Origin: Ruegeria arenilitoris
GTDB taxonomy: Bacteria > Pseudomonadota > Alphaproteobacteria > Rhodobacterales > Rhodobacteraceae
Assembly: GCF_013030265.1 (NCBI RefSeq)
Contig: NZ_WPZQ01000001.1
Span: forward strand, 1 to 64,000
Length of the DNA: 64,000 bases
Direction: 5' to 3'
The position numbers and the translations under genes are program-made. The notes under the pieces were generated by a model. The model ran no database searches and had not been told where the DNA came from. It saw nothing but the letters and a program-made list of their open reading frames with translations. Below, in pieces: positions 33,201-42,669 of the stretch (the stretch's first letter is position 1; each line of letters starts with the position of its first letter).

Positions 33201-33212
33201 TTCGCGACAAAG

Positions 33213-34217
33213 TCAGACAGACAAGCGCCCGCCCTGAGTTCCACGCTCACGATACGGAGTCGTGTTGTAGTGCGCGCGGTAGCATTTTGAAAAATGCGAC
33301 GGGCTTGCGAAGCCACAAGCCAATGCGACGTTGATAACGCTCATGTCGGTTTGCATCAGCAGGTTCCGGGCCTTGTGCAGGCGAAGTTCCATGTAATAGC
33401 GCTTGGGTGAGCGGCTGAGATAACGGCGGAAAAGACGTTCCAGCTGACGAGTGGACATGCCGACATCTTTGGCAAGAATCGAAGGCGAGATCGGCTCCTC
33501 GATGTTCTTCTCCATCATCAGGATAACCTGACTGAGTTTCGGATGGCGTACTCCAATCCGCGTCGGTGTTGACAGGCGTTGCGTGTCCTGATCGGTGCGG
33601 ATCGACGAATAGATCATCTGATCCGCAACCGCGTTTGCCAAATCTTCGCCGTAGTCGTTGGCAATCAACTTGAGCATCAGGTCGATCGATGATGTTCCGC
33701 CCGCGGTGGTCATCCGGTTGCCATCAATCTGAAAGACCGATTTGGTCAGTTCGACGGTGTCAAATTCCTCTGAGAAACTATCGGAGTTTTCCCAGTGAAT
33801 CGTCGCTTTCTTGCCCTCCAGCAGCCCGGCCTTTGCCAGAGTGTAGGCCGCCGTACAAAGACCACCTATTTTGATCCCCTTGCGGGCTTCTCGACGTAGC
33901 CAGTTCAGAATCTTCTTGGTCGTGGCTGCCTGCACATCAACCCCGCCGCAGACCAGGATGACATCATCGCGCTGAAGTTCGGACAGGTCAGTGTCGAGTT
34001 TGAAAGTGGTTCCGGCAGAACAATGAACGACGTCTCCGCCTTCTCCGGCCAAAGTCCATGTATAGATCGGGCGATCGGACATACGATTTGCAATGCGCAA
34101 GCTGTCCAAAGCTGACGCAAATGACAAAAGCGAAAACTTGTCCAGCAGGACAAAGACGAAATTAAGCGGCTTTGCCGCGCTGCTGTCCACAGTGACAACT
34201 TGGCGTTGCTCTTGCAT
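33213..34217 (-). CDS. GlxA-family AraC-type regulator
   Basis: 334 aa from ATG 34217, which has an AAGGACAG site; the ATG at 34286 gives a longer, less likely form. N-terminal DJ-1/PfpI-like domain (about 20-190, with LVCGGVDVQ and GGLCTAAYTLAKAGLL) and C-terminal double helix-turn-helix of the AraC family (about 225-325, SPSILAKDVGMSTRQLERLFRRYL and VALACGFASPSHFSKCYR). Relatives control choline, carnitine or arginine catabolism. The inducer here is unknown; no catabolic partner lies next to it. Confidence 0.92.
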   Translation of the reverse strand: MQEQRQVVTVDSSAAKPLNFVFVLLDKFSLLSFASALDSLRIANRMSDRPIYTWTLAGEGGDVVHCSAGTTFKLDTDLSELQRDDVILVCGGVDVQAATTKKILNWLRREARKGIKIGGLCTAAYTLAKAGLLEGKKATIHWENSDSFSEEFDTVELTKSVFQIDGNRMTTAGGTSSIDLMLKLIANDYGEDLANAVADQMIYSSIRTDQDTQRLSTPTRIGVRHPKLSQVILMMEKNIEEPISPSILAKDVGMSTRQLERLFRRYLSRSPKRYYMELRLHKARNLLMQTDMSVINVALACGFASPSHFSKCYRAHYNTTPYRERGTQGGRLSV

Positions 34218-34385
34218 GGCGAACTGTCCTTGATTCGGCGACCGCTGCTCTTTAGCTGCGACGGATTTGCCAGACAACATGCTCAAAGCTTGTTTGCCCA
34301 GTCAAGAGGCGCAAATGAGATATGGTCACTCTGTAATGCATTTTGTATAGAGGCACCCTGAAATACCTCAGCGGAGATCAAAGCT

Positions 34386-35756
34386 ATGACCGAGTGGCAA
34401 AAATCGAACTGGCGCAACAAGCCCCGAGTTCAGATGCCCGATTATACCGACGCGGCCGCACTGGCCAAAGTCGAGGCTCAGCTTTCGCAGTATCCCCCGC
34501 TGGTCTTTGCTGGCGAAGCGCGGCGCCTGAAGCAACATCTGGGTGCCGCTGGTCGCGGCGAGGCCTTCCTGCTGCAGGGTGGGGATTGTGCTGAAAGCTT
34601 TGAACAGTTCAGCGCAGACGCAATCCGCGACACCTTTAAGGTGATGCTGCAGATGGCGATGGTTCTGACTTATGGCGCTAAGGTGCCTGTGGTCAAAGTC
34701 GGCCGTATGGCAGGGCAGTTCGCCAAGCCGCGCAGCGCACCGACCGAGGTCGTGGATGGTGTAGAGCTGCCCAGCTACCGTGGTGACATCATCAACGAAC
34801 TGGCCTTTACACCCGAGGCGCGCATTCCGAACCCGGGTAAAATGTTGCAGGCCTACACGCAGGCTGCTGCAACACTGAACCTGCTGCGTGCATTCTCGAC
34901 CGGTGGTTTCGCGGATATGAGCCGTGTGCATTCATGGACGCTTGGCTTTACCGATGAACAGGATGTTCAGAAGTATTCCGAGATCGCTGACCGGATCCAG
35001 GACACGATCGATTTCATGGGTGCGGCTGGCATCACGGCGGACACGACTCATGAGTTTTCGACCGTAGAATTCTACACCAGCCATGAAAGCCTTCTGCTGG
35101 AATACGAAGAAGCATTGACCCGTCTTGATTCGACCTCCGGCAACTGGCTGGCAGGTTCGGGCCATATGATCTGGATCGGTGACCGTACTCGTCAGCCAGA
35201 TGGTGCTCATGTCGAGTTCTGCCGTGGTGTTCTGAACCCGATTGGCCTGAAATGTGGTCCGACAACCACCGCCGAAGACCTCAAGGTTCTGATGTCCAAA
35301 CTGAACCCGGAGAACGAAGAGGGTCGTCTGACTCTGATCGCACGTTTTGGCGCTGGCAAAGCAGGTGAGCATCTGCCACGCCTGATCAAGGCCGTTAAGG
35401 AAGAGGGCGCGAAAGTTACCTGGGTCTGTGATCCGATGCATGGCAACACCATCAAGTCGGCCACGGGCTACAAGACGCGCCCCTTCGACTCAGTGTTACG
35501 CGAAGTGCGTGACTTCTTTGGTGTGCACCAGGCCGAGGGGACAATCCCAGGCGGCGTGCATTTCGAGATGACCGGTCTGGACGTGACTGAGTGCACCGGC
35601 GGTGTACGTGCTGTTACCGAAGAAGATCTGTCGGATCGTTACCACACTGCCTGCGATCCGCGCCTCAACGCGACACAGTCGCTCGAACTGGCCTTCCTAG
35701 TAGCAGAAGAGCTGACCAATCTGCGGCGGGATCGCAGCAAGCGCGCTGCAAGCTAA
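34386..35756 (+). CDS. 3-deoxy-7-phosphoheptulonate (DAHP) synthase, class II
   Basis: First enzyme of the shikimate pathway, condensing phosphoenolpyruvate and erythrose 4-phosphate. 456 aa, plant/Mycobacterium type II. Motifs: [15 protein letters not shown] (metal-binding Cys), [23 protein letters not shown]-like segment, [18 protein letters not shown], and [10 protein letters not shown]. Divergent from the GlxA-type regulator with about 170 bases between. Ends in a strong terminator. aroQ, another shikimate-pathway gene, is elsewhere in the window. Confidence 0.97.
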   Translation: MTEWQKSNWRNKPRVQMPDYTDAAALAKVEAQLSQYPPLVFAGEARRLKQHLGAAGRGEAFLLQGGDCAESFEQFSADAIRDTFKVMLQMAMVLTYGAKVPVVKVGRMAGQFAKPRSAPTEVVDGVELPSYRGDIINELAFTPEARIPNPGKMLQAYTQAAATLNLLRAFSTGGFADMSRVHSWTLGFTDEQDVQKYSEIADRIQDTIDFMGAAGITADTTHEFSTVEFYTSHESLLLEYEEALTRLDSTSGNWLAGSGHMIWIGDRTRQPDGAHVEFCRGVLNPIGLKCGPTTTAEDLKVLMSKLNPENEEGRLTLIARFGAGKAGEHLPRLIKAVKEEGAKVTWVCDPMHGNTIKSATGYKTRPFDSVLREVRDFFGVHQAEGTIPGGVHFEMTGLDVTECTGGVRAVTEEDLSDRYHTACDPRLNATQSLELAFLVAEELTNLRRDRSKRAAS

Positions 35757-35777
35757 GTCGATTGACAATACTTTGAG

Positions 35778-35806
35778 ACGGCGGGACATGTGCCCGCCGT
35801 TTTTTA
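35778..35806 (+). terminator. Rho-independent terminator after DAHP synthase
   Basis: ACGGCGGG (35778-35785) and CCCGCCGT (35793-35800) with a 7-base loop, then TTTTTATT. It may also act on the convergent PAS gene. Confidence 0.9.
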
Positions 35807-35810
35807 TTGA

Positions 35811-36521
35811 TTAGTCATCCCGCGAAACAACAAGGCGAAGGTGGTTGGCAGGTCTGGCGAACTCAGCCTTTTCCTCCGCAAAGCCTGCCGGCTCTGTGGA
35901 CCTAGGGTTTGCTGGAGTATGAAGATCTGCCACAGGTTTCGTCCGGATGTCTTCGATTGCGAAACGTCTTGGTGTCGCTCCGATCGCGCCATCGCCGATC
36001 ATGACGCCCAATACCCGGCTCACATCCCCCAGATCGCTTTTCAACGGCAACAGTATCATACGGGCCTGCAGTCGCGTACGGCCAAGTTTTCCCGATGAAT
36101 TCAGTCCCAATTCAGCGATAGCTGGGGACGCGAAAACCTGTTCCAGCGCGTCTTTGACTTCCGAGCGGGCGCTTGGTTCGAAAAATGCCGTCAGGGGCAT
36201 GCCGCGTACCTCCATGCCAGCAAGCTGGTTCAGATGACTGCCTGCCAGCCGAAAGCGCGCGAGGCCGGGTGCTATCCTTTCCAGAATAAAGGTGTATTGC
36301 AGAATATTCTCCAGCCCGCGCGGGTCAATCTGCGAACGCATCGGCACGCCATCACCTGTCAGCAATGCCGTCCAATACGCTTCGGCCTGTCGGATGGGTG
36401 ACAGGCTGCGACCACTGTCAAAGCGATCCATTGCAACGATCTTTCCAAATTTCGACCCGGAACCATTCCCGAAAAAGGTTTTCATTTTGCCACCCTCATG
36501 TCGATTGACCACCATTTTCAT
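35811..36521 (-). CDS. PAS-domain protein, PF07310 type
   Basis: 236 aa from ATG 36521 (GGAG site 6 bases before); an ATG at 36485 (MKTFFGNG) with its own GAGG site is the alternative. The PF07310 PAS domain spans about 45-175: SLSPIRQAEAYWTALLTG, IDPRGLENILQYTFILER and RFRLAGSHLNQLAGMEVRGMPL. No output domain; the C-terminal 60 residues look disordered. Proteins of this type in alphaproteobacteria include cell-cycle modulators such as MopJ of Caulobacter (from memory). A CtrA-like box lies about 90 bases upstream. Confidence 0.88.
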   Translation of the reverse strand: MKMVVNRHEGGKMKTFFGNGSGSKFGKIVAMDRFDSGRSLSPIRQAEAYWTALLTGDGVPMRSQIDPRGLENILQYTFILERIAPGLARFRLAGSHLNQLAGMEVRGMPLTAFFEPSARSEVKDALEQVFASPAIAELGLNSSGKLGRTRLQARMILLPLKSDLGDVSRVLGVMIGDGAIGATPRRFAIEDIRTKPVADLHTPANPRSTEPAGFAEEKAEFARPANHLRLVVSRDD

Positions 36522-36609
36522 AAAATGCTCCGCATTGGGCGGAGAGGTAGCCAACCCGTCATCGTGACGGACAGATTGACACGGGTTTATTCAAAATTGG
36601 AGCAAATCT

Positions 36610-36625
36610 TTAATGAATGGTTAAC
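36610..36625. promoter_or_regulatory. CtrA-type box TTAA-N7-TTAAC
   Basis: TTAA (36610-36613), seven bases, TTAAC (36621-36625) is an exact match to the full CtrA recognition pattern. It sits between the divergent PAS gene and yicC, about 90 bases from the former and 105 from the latter. Confidence 0.55.
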
Positions 36626-36729
36626 TTCTGGTGATGAATTGCAGCGACAGTGAGTCTTGCCCTATCGCTCCGGATGGCATTAGGTGCGGCAAGCAAGCGG
36701 GTCGCAGGCAGAAAAAGGAAAGGGCAGTC

Positions 36730-37620
36730 ATGATCAGATCCATGACCGGGTTCGCCTCGGGTAAAGGAGAGTTCGGACCTCACAGCTGGACCTGGGAACT
36801 GCGCAGTGTGAACGGCAAGGGGCTGGACATGCGGTTGCGTGTCCCTGAGTGGTTGACTGGGCTTGAGACAGCGTTGCGGGCGGAGATGTCGAAATCGCTG
36901 AGCCGGGGTAACGTGACTTTGTCCCTGCGGCTGAGCAGAGAAGAAACAGCGACAGAACTTAAACTCAACGAAGCAGCGATGACTGCAGCTTTAAGGGCGT
37001 TGGTGCAGACGCAAGTAATGGCTGAAGAACATAGCGTGGAACTGAGCCAACCCTCGGCGGCTGAACTGATTGCCATCAAAGGTATGTTGGACTCGGGCGG
37101 TGAACTGGATGACCCAGCACCGTTGGTGCAGGAGTTGAAGTCAGAGTTTGGTGGTTTGCTGGCAGCCTTTCTGGATATGCGTCAAACCGAAGGTGAGGCG
37201 TTGTCGACTGTTCTGAACGGACAACTGGATCTCATTTCCGAACTAACCAGCCAAGCCGCCGCGCTGGCCGAAAAACGCAAAGACCTGATGGCAGAAACGC
37301 TGCGCGACAACCTCGCGCGTGTACTGGAAAACGCGCAGGGCGTTGATCCGGATCGTATTGCACAGGAACTGGCCCTGATCGCGGTCAAGGCTGACATCAC
37401 CGAAGAAATTGATCGTCTGGCGACGCATGTAACCGCGGCACGCGCTTTGCTGTCGCAAGAGGGGCCGGTTGGGCGAAAGCTGGATTTCCTGATGCAGGAG
37501 TTCAATCGAGAGGCCAACACCTTGTGTTCCAAATCTCAGAATGCCGAACTGACTGCGGTGGGGTTGGAACTCAAAGCGGTCATAGATCAGTTGCGCGAGC
37601 AAGTGCAGAACGTTGAATAA
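36730..37620 (+). CDS. YicC family endoribonuclease
   Basis: 296 aa from ATG 36730, with a GGAAAGGGC site. Starts MIRSMTGFASGKGEFG, the universal YicC opening, with the conserved WELRSVNGKGLDMRLRVP and the C-terminal DUF1732 region GRKLDFLMQEFNREANTLCSK. The E. coli protein has been shown to be an RNase. It is followed 18 bases later by gmk, an association conserved over many bacteria, so the two are probably one operon with the gamma carbonic anhydrase gene. Confidence 0.95.
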   Translation: MIRSMTGFASGKGEFGPHSWTWELRSVNGKGLDMRLRVPEWLTGLETALRAEMSKSLSRGNVTLSLRLSREETATELKLNEAAMTAALRALVQTQVMAEEHSVELSQPSAAELIAIKGMLDSGGELDDPAPLVQELKSEFGGLLAAFLDMRQTEGEALSTVLNGQLDLISELTSQAAALAEKRKDLMAETLRDNLARVLENAQGVDPDRIAQELALIAVKADITEEIDRLATHVTAARALLSQEGPVGRKLDFLMQEFNREANTLCSKSQNAELTAVGLELKAVIDQLREQVQNVE

Positions 37621-37638
37621 ATACGGGAAAGACTAACG

Positions 37639-38280
37639 ATGGCGGATCGCCGAGGCCTACTTATCATTCTGTCTTCACCCTCGGGCGCTGGGAAATCCAC
37701 CCTGGCCAAAAGGTTGATGAAATGGGACCCTGAGCTTGAGTTCTCGGTTTCGGCCACCACCCGGGCTCCGCGTCCGGGAGAGGAACACGGTCGCGAGTAC
37801 TATTTCCTGAGTGAGGATGAGTTCAAACAGCAGGTTGCTGACGGACAGATGCTGGAACACGCCCATGTGTTCGGCAATTTTTACGGCTCACCAGCCGGTC
37901 CCGTGCGCTCATCAATCACCAACGGCAGGGACGTATTGTTCGATGTCGATTGGCAAGGTGAGGTCCAAATCCGCAATTCGGAGCTTGGCAAACATGCTTT
38001 GTCGATCTTCATCCTGCCTCCATCGATCCGAGAGCTTCGCCGTCGGCTGGAAACGCGCGGACAAGACAGCGAAGATGTGATTTCAAAGCGCATGCTCAAA
38101 AGCTGGGATGAGATCAGTCACTGGGGCTACTACGACTACGTGCTTATCAATGATGATCTGGATGCTACCGAAGCCAAACTAAAAACCATCGTGAGTGCTG
38201 AGCGGATGCGCCGGATCCAACAGCCGGATCTGCAAAATCACGTTCGTGCACTGCAAAATGAGTTCGAGGCCCTGTCATGA
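37639..38280 (+). CDS. gmk: Guanylate kinase
   Basis: Phosphorylates GMP to GDP using ATP. 213 aa. P-loop [10 protein letters not shown] (about 12-21), the GMP-binding region [19 protein letters not shown], and [10 protein letters not shown] with the [18 protein letters not shown] lid. It lies between yicC and the gamma carbonic anhydrase gene; its stop overlaps the next ATG by four bases. Confidence 0.98.
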   Translation: MADRRGLLIILSSPSGAGKSTLAKRLMKWDPELEFSVSATTRAPRPGEEHGREYYFLSEDEFKQQVADGQMLEHAHVFGNFYGSPAGPVRSSITNGRDVLFDVDWQGEVQIRNSELGKHALSIFILPPSIRELRRRLETRGQDSEDVISKRMLKSWDEISHWGYYDYVLINDDLDATEAKLKTIVSAERMRRIQQPDLQNHVRALQNEFEALS

Positions 38281-38801
38281 CTATTTATGCGCTTGGTGAG
38301 CATGCCCCTCAGATCCACGAAGATACTTGGGTCGCGCCAGATGCGAACCTTGTTGGCAAAGTCGTGATGGAGCAGGGGGCTTCGGTCTGGTTTGGCTGCA
38401 CGATCCGCGCTGATCATGAGGAAATTCGTGTCGGGGAAGGCAGCAACGTTCAGGAAAACTGCGTTATGCATATCGATGCCGGGTTTCCGTTGACCATCGG
38501 TAAGAACTGCACCATTGGGCATAAGGTCATGCTGCATGGCTGCACGATTGGCGACAATACTCTGATCGGTATGGGCGCTATCGTACTGAACGGTGCAAAG
38601 ATCGGTAAGAACTGCCTGATCGGGGCCGGGGCTCTGATAACAGAAGGTAAGGAAATCCCTGACAACTCCTTGGTCATGGGGTCGCCGGGTAAGGTCGTCA
38701 GGCAGCTTGATGAGGCCGCCGCCCAGCGCATTACGTTCAGTGCGCTGCACTATCAGGACAACATGCGCAAGTTTCGGGACACTCTCAAACCCGTCACATG
38801 A
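38277..38801 (+). CDS. Gamma carbonic anhydrase-like hexapeptide protein
   Basis: 174-aa left-handed beta-helix protein of the YrdA/PaaY/CaiE group. Zinc-type histidines are placed as in the family: NCVMHIDAG and [14 protein letters not shown]. Repeats run from about 20 to 135, then a C-terminal helix. The reaction may be carbonic anhydrase or thioesterase-like; many members have no detected activity. Its ATG overlaps the gmk stop (ATGA). Confidence 0.92.
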   Translation: MTIYALGEHAPQIHEDTWVAPDANLVGKVVMEQGASVWFGCTIRADHEEIRVGEGSNVQENCVMHIDAGFPLTIGKNCTIGHKVMLHGCTIGDNTLIGMGAIVLNGAKIGKNCLIGAGALITEGKEIPDNSLVMGSPGKVVRQLDEAAAQRITFSALHYQDNMRKFRDTLKPVT

Positions 38802-38826
38802 GCAAGCCATCTCAGAGGATTGATCC

Positions 38827-39873
38827 ATGACCGGCGATCTGTTGAACGAAGTCGTCTCGGCCATTCCGATGCCTGCTCTGATGGTTGATCAGACTGAACG
38901 GATTATTGCGGCCAACACTGATTCAAGGACACTGCTGGGCCAGAATATCGTTGGCCGTCATTTTGCGACAATTCTTCGCCAACCTCAGGTAATCGACGCA
39001 ATTGAGCAAAGCCTGCGCTCTAAAGGTACTGCTAAAGCGCGGCATCTGTCGAATGATGGTGCTCAGGACACAACGTTTGAGATTCAGTGCCGGTATATGA
39101 AAGGGGTTGGCGCCGTTGAAGGTGGTGTGGTGCTGGCGACGTTTCAGGACGTCACGCACCTTGAGCAGGCAAGCCAGATGCGGCGCGACTTTGTCGCAAA
39201 TGTCAGCCATGAATTGCGTACCCCTCTGACCGCATTGATGGGCTTCATCGAAACTCTGCGTGGCCCTGCCCGAGAGGATGTAAACGCCCGTGATCGATTT
39301 CTTCAGATCATGAACGACGAAGCCAACCGAATGAACAGGCTGGTGGGTGATTTGCTGTCATTGAACCGTGTCGAAAGCGAAGAGCGGGTTCGACCGAAAG
39401 AGCAGCTGGAACTTACAGGTCTGCTGGAATCGACTCTCAATTCACTGCGCCCTCTGGCCGATGATGCCGGAGTGGTCTTGAAGTTGAACGCGCCGGATGC
39501 GCCGATTTCACTGGTTGGTGACAGCGATCAGCTGCGTCAGGTTTTTACCAATTTGATTGAGAATGCGATCAAGTATGGCGGTAGCGGCGGCAGTGTTGAT
39601 GTGTTGGTGACCATTTCTGAACGCGATGCTGCAATGCGCGGACCTGCTGTTCGGGTCCAGATTGTGGACAAGGGACCGGGCATCGATGCGGTGCATCTGC
39701 CCAGATTGACCGAGCGATTCTACCGTGCCGACAGTCACAGATCCCGAGAACTGGGTGGGACCGGGCTTGGGCTGGCGATCGTGAAGCATATTGTGAATCG
39801 TCACCGCGGGCGACTTCGCGTGGAAAGCGATCTTGGTAAAGGTTCAGTCTTTACAGTGATTTTGCCGCGCTGA
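38827..39873 (+). CDS. phoR: Phosphate regulon sensor kinase PhoR
   Basis: 348-aa histidine kinase. A PAS-like domain occupies residues 5-115, then HisKA with FVANVSHELRTPLTALMGF (H128), then HATPase with NLIENAIKYGG, DKGPGIDAVHLPRLTERFYR and GGTGLGLAIVKHIVNRH. No membrane segment is visible at the N-terminus, whereas E. coli PhoR has one or two; this form looks cytosolic and would have to sense through PstB/PhoU contacts. It precedes pstS, with the Pho-box array between. Confidence 0.93.
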   Translation: MTGDLLNEVVSAIPMPALMVDQTERIIAANTDSRTLLGQNIVGRHFATILRQPQVIDAIEQSLRSKGTAKARHLSNDGAQDTTFEIQCRYMKGVGAVEGGVVLATFQDVTHLEQASQMRRDFVANVSHELRTPLTALMGFIETLRGPAREDVNARDRFLQIMNDEANRMNRLVGDLLSLNRVESEERVRPKEQLELTGLLESTLNSLRPLADDAGVVLKLNAPDAPISLVGDSDQLRQVFTNLIENAIKYGGSGGSVDVLVTISERDAAMRGPAVRVQIVDKGPGIDAVHLPRLTERFYRADSHRSRELGGTGLGLAIVKHIVNRHRGRLRVESDLGKGSVFTVILPR

Positions 39874-39946
39874 GGAACGGGTTTTGATCCGTTCGCCGAT
39901 GACCTTACCCATCGTCAAGTTAAGAAAACCTAAGAAATTCGTGAGT

Positions 39947-39985
39947 TGTCATAAAACCGTTACGTATGTGTCACAAAAGGCTTAC
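39947..39985 (+). promoter_or_regulatory. Tandem Pho boxes upstream of pstS
   Basis: Four hexamers lie at exact 11-bp spacing: TGTCAT (39947), CGTTAC (39958), TGTCAC (39969) and GCTTAC (39980), with AAAA between them. This fits two adjacent PhoB dimers sites (consensus CTGTCAT repeats). A possible -10, TACTTA, starts at 39992. Confidence 0.8.
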
Positions 39986-40057
39986 GCGCGGTACTTAGGG
40001 GTGCCGACAAGATCATCATGGGGGTGATCAATGTATATCATTACCAAGGAGACTGAG

Positions 40058-41113
40058 ATGTCCTTTGTGAAACTGTCGGCTTCGGCGCTTGCTATCGCTG
40101 CCGTATCGGCCACTGCTGCTGCTGCTCGTGACCAAGTACAGGTTGCTGGTTCTTCGACCGTTCTGCCTTACGCGTCGATCGTTGCTGAAGCCTTCGGTGA
40201 GAACTTTGACTTCCCGACACCGGTTGTTGAATCGGGTGGTTCTTCGGCAGGCCTGAAGCGTTTCTGCGAAGGTGTTGGCGAAAACACCATCGACGTTGCA
40301 AACGCTTCGCGCGCCATCCGTGAAAAAGAAATCAAAGCTTGTGCCGAAAACGGCGTAACCGACATCATCGAAGTTCAGATCGGTTATGACGGCATCGTTT
40401 TCGCATCTGACATCAATGGCAACTCGTTCGAGTTCACCCCGGAAGACTGGTACAAAGCTCTGTCCGCTCAGATCGTTGTTGACGGCCAGTTGGTCGACAA
40501 TCCGAACAAAACCTGGGCCGACGTGAACCCTGCGTTCCCGGCGCAGCCGATCGCAGCATTCATCCCGGGCACCAAACACGGCACCCGTGAAGTGTTCGAA
40601 GACAAAGTGATCCTGGCTGGTTGTGAGCATTTGGGTGACTTCGACGCCTATCTGGCAGCTGCAGAAGGCGACAGCGACAAAGCCAAGAAGAAAGCGGCCG
40701 AGAAAGCCTGTATCGCTCTGCGCACCGACGGCGTTTCTGTCGATATCGATGGCGACTACACTGAAACTCTGGCTCGTATCGACAGCAACAAGGACGGCAT
40801 CGGCGTCTTTGGTCTGGCGTTCTACGAGAACAACACCGACAAGCTGCAGGTTGCGACCATGTCGGACGTTGTTCCTTCGACCGAATCCATTGCTTCGGGT
40901 GAATACCCGGTTTCGCGCCCGCTGTTCTTCTACGTGAAGAAAGCCCACATCGGTGTGATCCCCGGCCTGAAAGAATATGCCGAGTTCTTCGTCGCTGACG
41001 AGATCGCTGGCCCCGATGGTCCGCTGGCAGAATACGGCCTGGTATCTGACCCTGAGCTAGTCAAGGTACAGGAAGCTGTTGCCAACGAAACCGTTCTGGG
41101 CGGCGGTTCCTAA
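40058..41113 (+). CDS. pstS: Phosphate ABC transporter binding protein PstS
   Basis: Periplasmic phosphate-binding protein, 351 aa from ATG 40058 (AAGGAG site, 7-base spacing). Signal peptide MSFVKLSASALAIAAVSATAAAA. Phosphate-contact features: AGSSTVLPYA near 30 and ESGGSSAGLKRFC near 63, and PGTKHGTREVFEDKV near 170. Typical of the longer PstS-like proteins of the roseobacters, not the E. coli type. First gene of pstSCAB, directly under the Pho-box promoter. Codon use is strongly biased, which fits high expression. Confidence 0.95.
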   Translation: MSFVKLSASALAIAAVSATAAAARDQVQVAGSSTVLPYASIVAEAFGENFDFPTPVVESGGSSAGLKRFCEGVGENTIDVANASRAIREKEIKACAENGVTDIIEVQIGYDGIVFASDINGNSFEFTPEDWYKALSAQIVVDGQLVDNPNKTWADVNPAFPAQPIAAFIPGTKHGTREVFEDKVILAGCEHLGDFDAYLAAAEGDSDKAKKKAAEKACIALRTDGVSVDIDGDYTETLARIDSNKDGIGVFGLAFYENNTDKLQVATMSDVVPSTESIASGEYPVSRPLFFYVKKAHIGVIPGLKEYAEFFVADEIAGPDGPLAEYGLVSDPELVKVQEAVANETVLGGGS

Positions 41114-41128
41114 TAACCCTTGCTAACG

Positions 41129-41164
41129 GAACCGGGGCGATTTATGCGCGCCCCGGTTCTTTTT
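41129..41164 (+). terminator. Attenuating terminator between pstS and pstC
   Basis: GAACCGGGGCG (41129-41139) and CGCCCCGGTTC (41149-41159) form an 11-bp stem followed by TTTTT. It would lower pstCAB expression relative to pstS, as is common for binding-protein operons. Confidence 0.85.
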
Positions 41165-41196
41165 GACTCCAAGTCTGCCATTCCTACGGAGTTCTC

Positions 41197-42669
41197 ATGG
41201 CGTTATCCTGGCTGTTGCTTATCCTGCTTGCGCTGGCAGTGATTGGATACTTTGCGGGTCGATCCCGCTCTCTGGCAAGTGTGGGAGGTGACACCCGCGA
41301 TTTGCACTCTCTGCCATCCTACTATGGCTACAACGTTGCGCTAACAGCACTGGTTCCGGCCTTGGGCGTGTTGATCATCTGGCTCTTGGTGCAGCCGATG
41401 ATCGTGAACAGCACAGTATCCGGCCTTATTCCTGATCAAGCGATCCCCGAAGGTTCAGATCGCGGCTTGGTCATGAGCGAGGTGCGCCGTGTGGCTTATG
41501 GTCTGGAAGGTGCCGTCACGAGCGGTGCAATGACCGAAACACAGGCGCAGGACGGCAGCGCAGATATCGAGACCCTGACCAAAACGCTGAAAGATTCAGG
41601 ACAGGTTCTGACACAGGATATTACGCAACCAATTTTGGTGGCGGCGCAAAAGTTCCGCAGCATGACATCAACCGGTAAGGTTGCGATGCAAGTCGTCGTA
41701 CTAGCTCTGGCGCTGCTTGGTGCTGCCTTTGCCTATGTGCGTACGCACAAGGAATTCCGCGCGCGCAATGTAGTGGAGCAGGGCGTTCTGGCGCTGTTAC
41801 TGTTGGCCGCATCAATCGCGATCCTGACTACGGTCGGCATTGTTCTGTCGATGCTGTTTGAGACCATGAACTTTTTCCAGCTGCATTCGTGGAAGGACTT
41901 CTTCTTCGGCAGCACCTGGGCCCCGAATTTCCGCGGAGGCAGTGAGCTGTCGATCCTGCCGCTGCTGTGGGGGACACTGTATATCTCGGTAATCGCATTG
42001 CTGGTGGCCGTGCCGATCGGCCTCTTTGCAGCGATTTACCTTTCTGAATATGCATCGGGTGCGACACGGTCTATCGCCAAGCCCTTGCTTGAAATTCTCG
42101 CAGGTATCCCGACTATCGTTTATGGTCTTTTCGCGTTGCTGACCGTTGGTCCGGCACTCGTGTCGATGTTTGGCCACGGCGGCACGCTGGGCATCAGCTG
42201 GATGGCCAGTTCCAACGCAGTTCTGACCGCCGGGCTGGTGATGGGGATCATGCTGATCCCGTTTGTGTCATCTCTGTCGGATGATATCATCAATGCCGTG
42301 CCACAATCCATGCGCGATGGTTCGCTGGGTCTTGGCGCAACCCATTCCGAAACCGTGCGTAGTGTAATCCTGCCAGCAGCGCTGCCGGGTATCGTCGGAG
42401 CGGTTCTGCTGGCCGCCAGCCGCGCCATCGGTGAAACCATGATCGTTGTTATGGCTGCTGGAGCAATTGCCAAGTTTTCGGGCAACCCGTTCGAGGCTAT
42501 GACCACAATCACGACGCGGATCGTGAGCCAGTTGACCGGGGACACTGACTTTGCCAGCCCCGAAACGCTGGTCGCGTTTGCGCTGGGTCTGACCTTGTTC
42601 ATCATCACACTGGGGCTGAACATCTTCGCCCTCTACATCGTACGTAAATACCGGGAGCAGTACGAATGA
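41197..42669 (+). CDS. pstC: Phosphate ABC transporter permease PstC
   Basis: 490-aa membrane subunit, longer than E. coli PstC (about 320 aa) because of an N-terminal region with two spans flanking a periplasmic loop (about 55-155). The transport core shows LPLLWGTLYISVIALLVAVPIGLFAAIYLSEYA, AGIPTIVYGLFAL and the EAA loop DGSLGLGATHSETVRSVILPAALPGIVGAVLL. The stop overlaps pstA by four bases. Confidence 0.96.
   Translation: MALSWLLLILLALAVIGYFAGRSRSLASVGGDTRDLHSLPSYYGYNVALTALVPALGVLIIWLLVQPMIVNSTVSGLIPDQAIPEGSDRGLVMSEVRRVAYGLEGAVTSGAMTETQAQDGSADIETLTKTLKDSGQVLTQDITQPILVAAQKFRSMTSTGKVAMQVVVLALALLGAAFAYVRTHKEFRARNVVEQGVLALLLLAASIAILTTVGIVLSMLFETMNFFQLHSWKDFFFGSTWAPNFRGGSELSILPLLWGTLYISVIALLVAVPIGLFAAIYLSEYASGATRSIAKPLLEILAGIPTIVYGLFALLTVGPALVSMFGHGGTLGISWMASSNAVLTAGLVMGIMLIPFVSSLSDDIINAVPQSMRDGSLGLGATHSETVRSVILPAALPGIVGAVLLAASRAIGETMIVVMAAGAIAKFSGNPFEAMTTITTRIVSQLTGDTDFASPETLVAFALGLTLFIITLGLNIFALYIVRKYREQYE

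Noticed and set aside
40028-40948. 306-aa frame antisense to pstS
   Set aside because: Shadow frame caused by strong codon bias in pstS.
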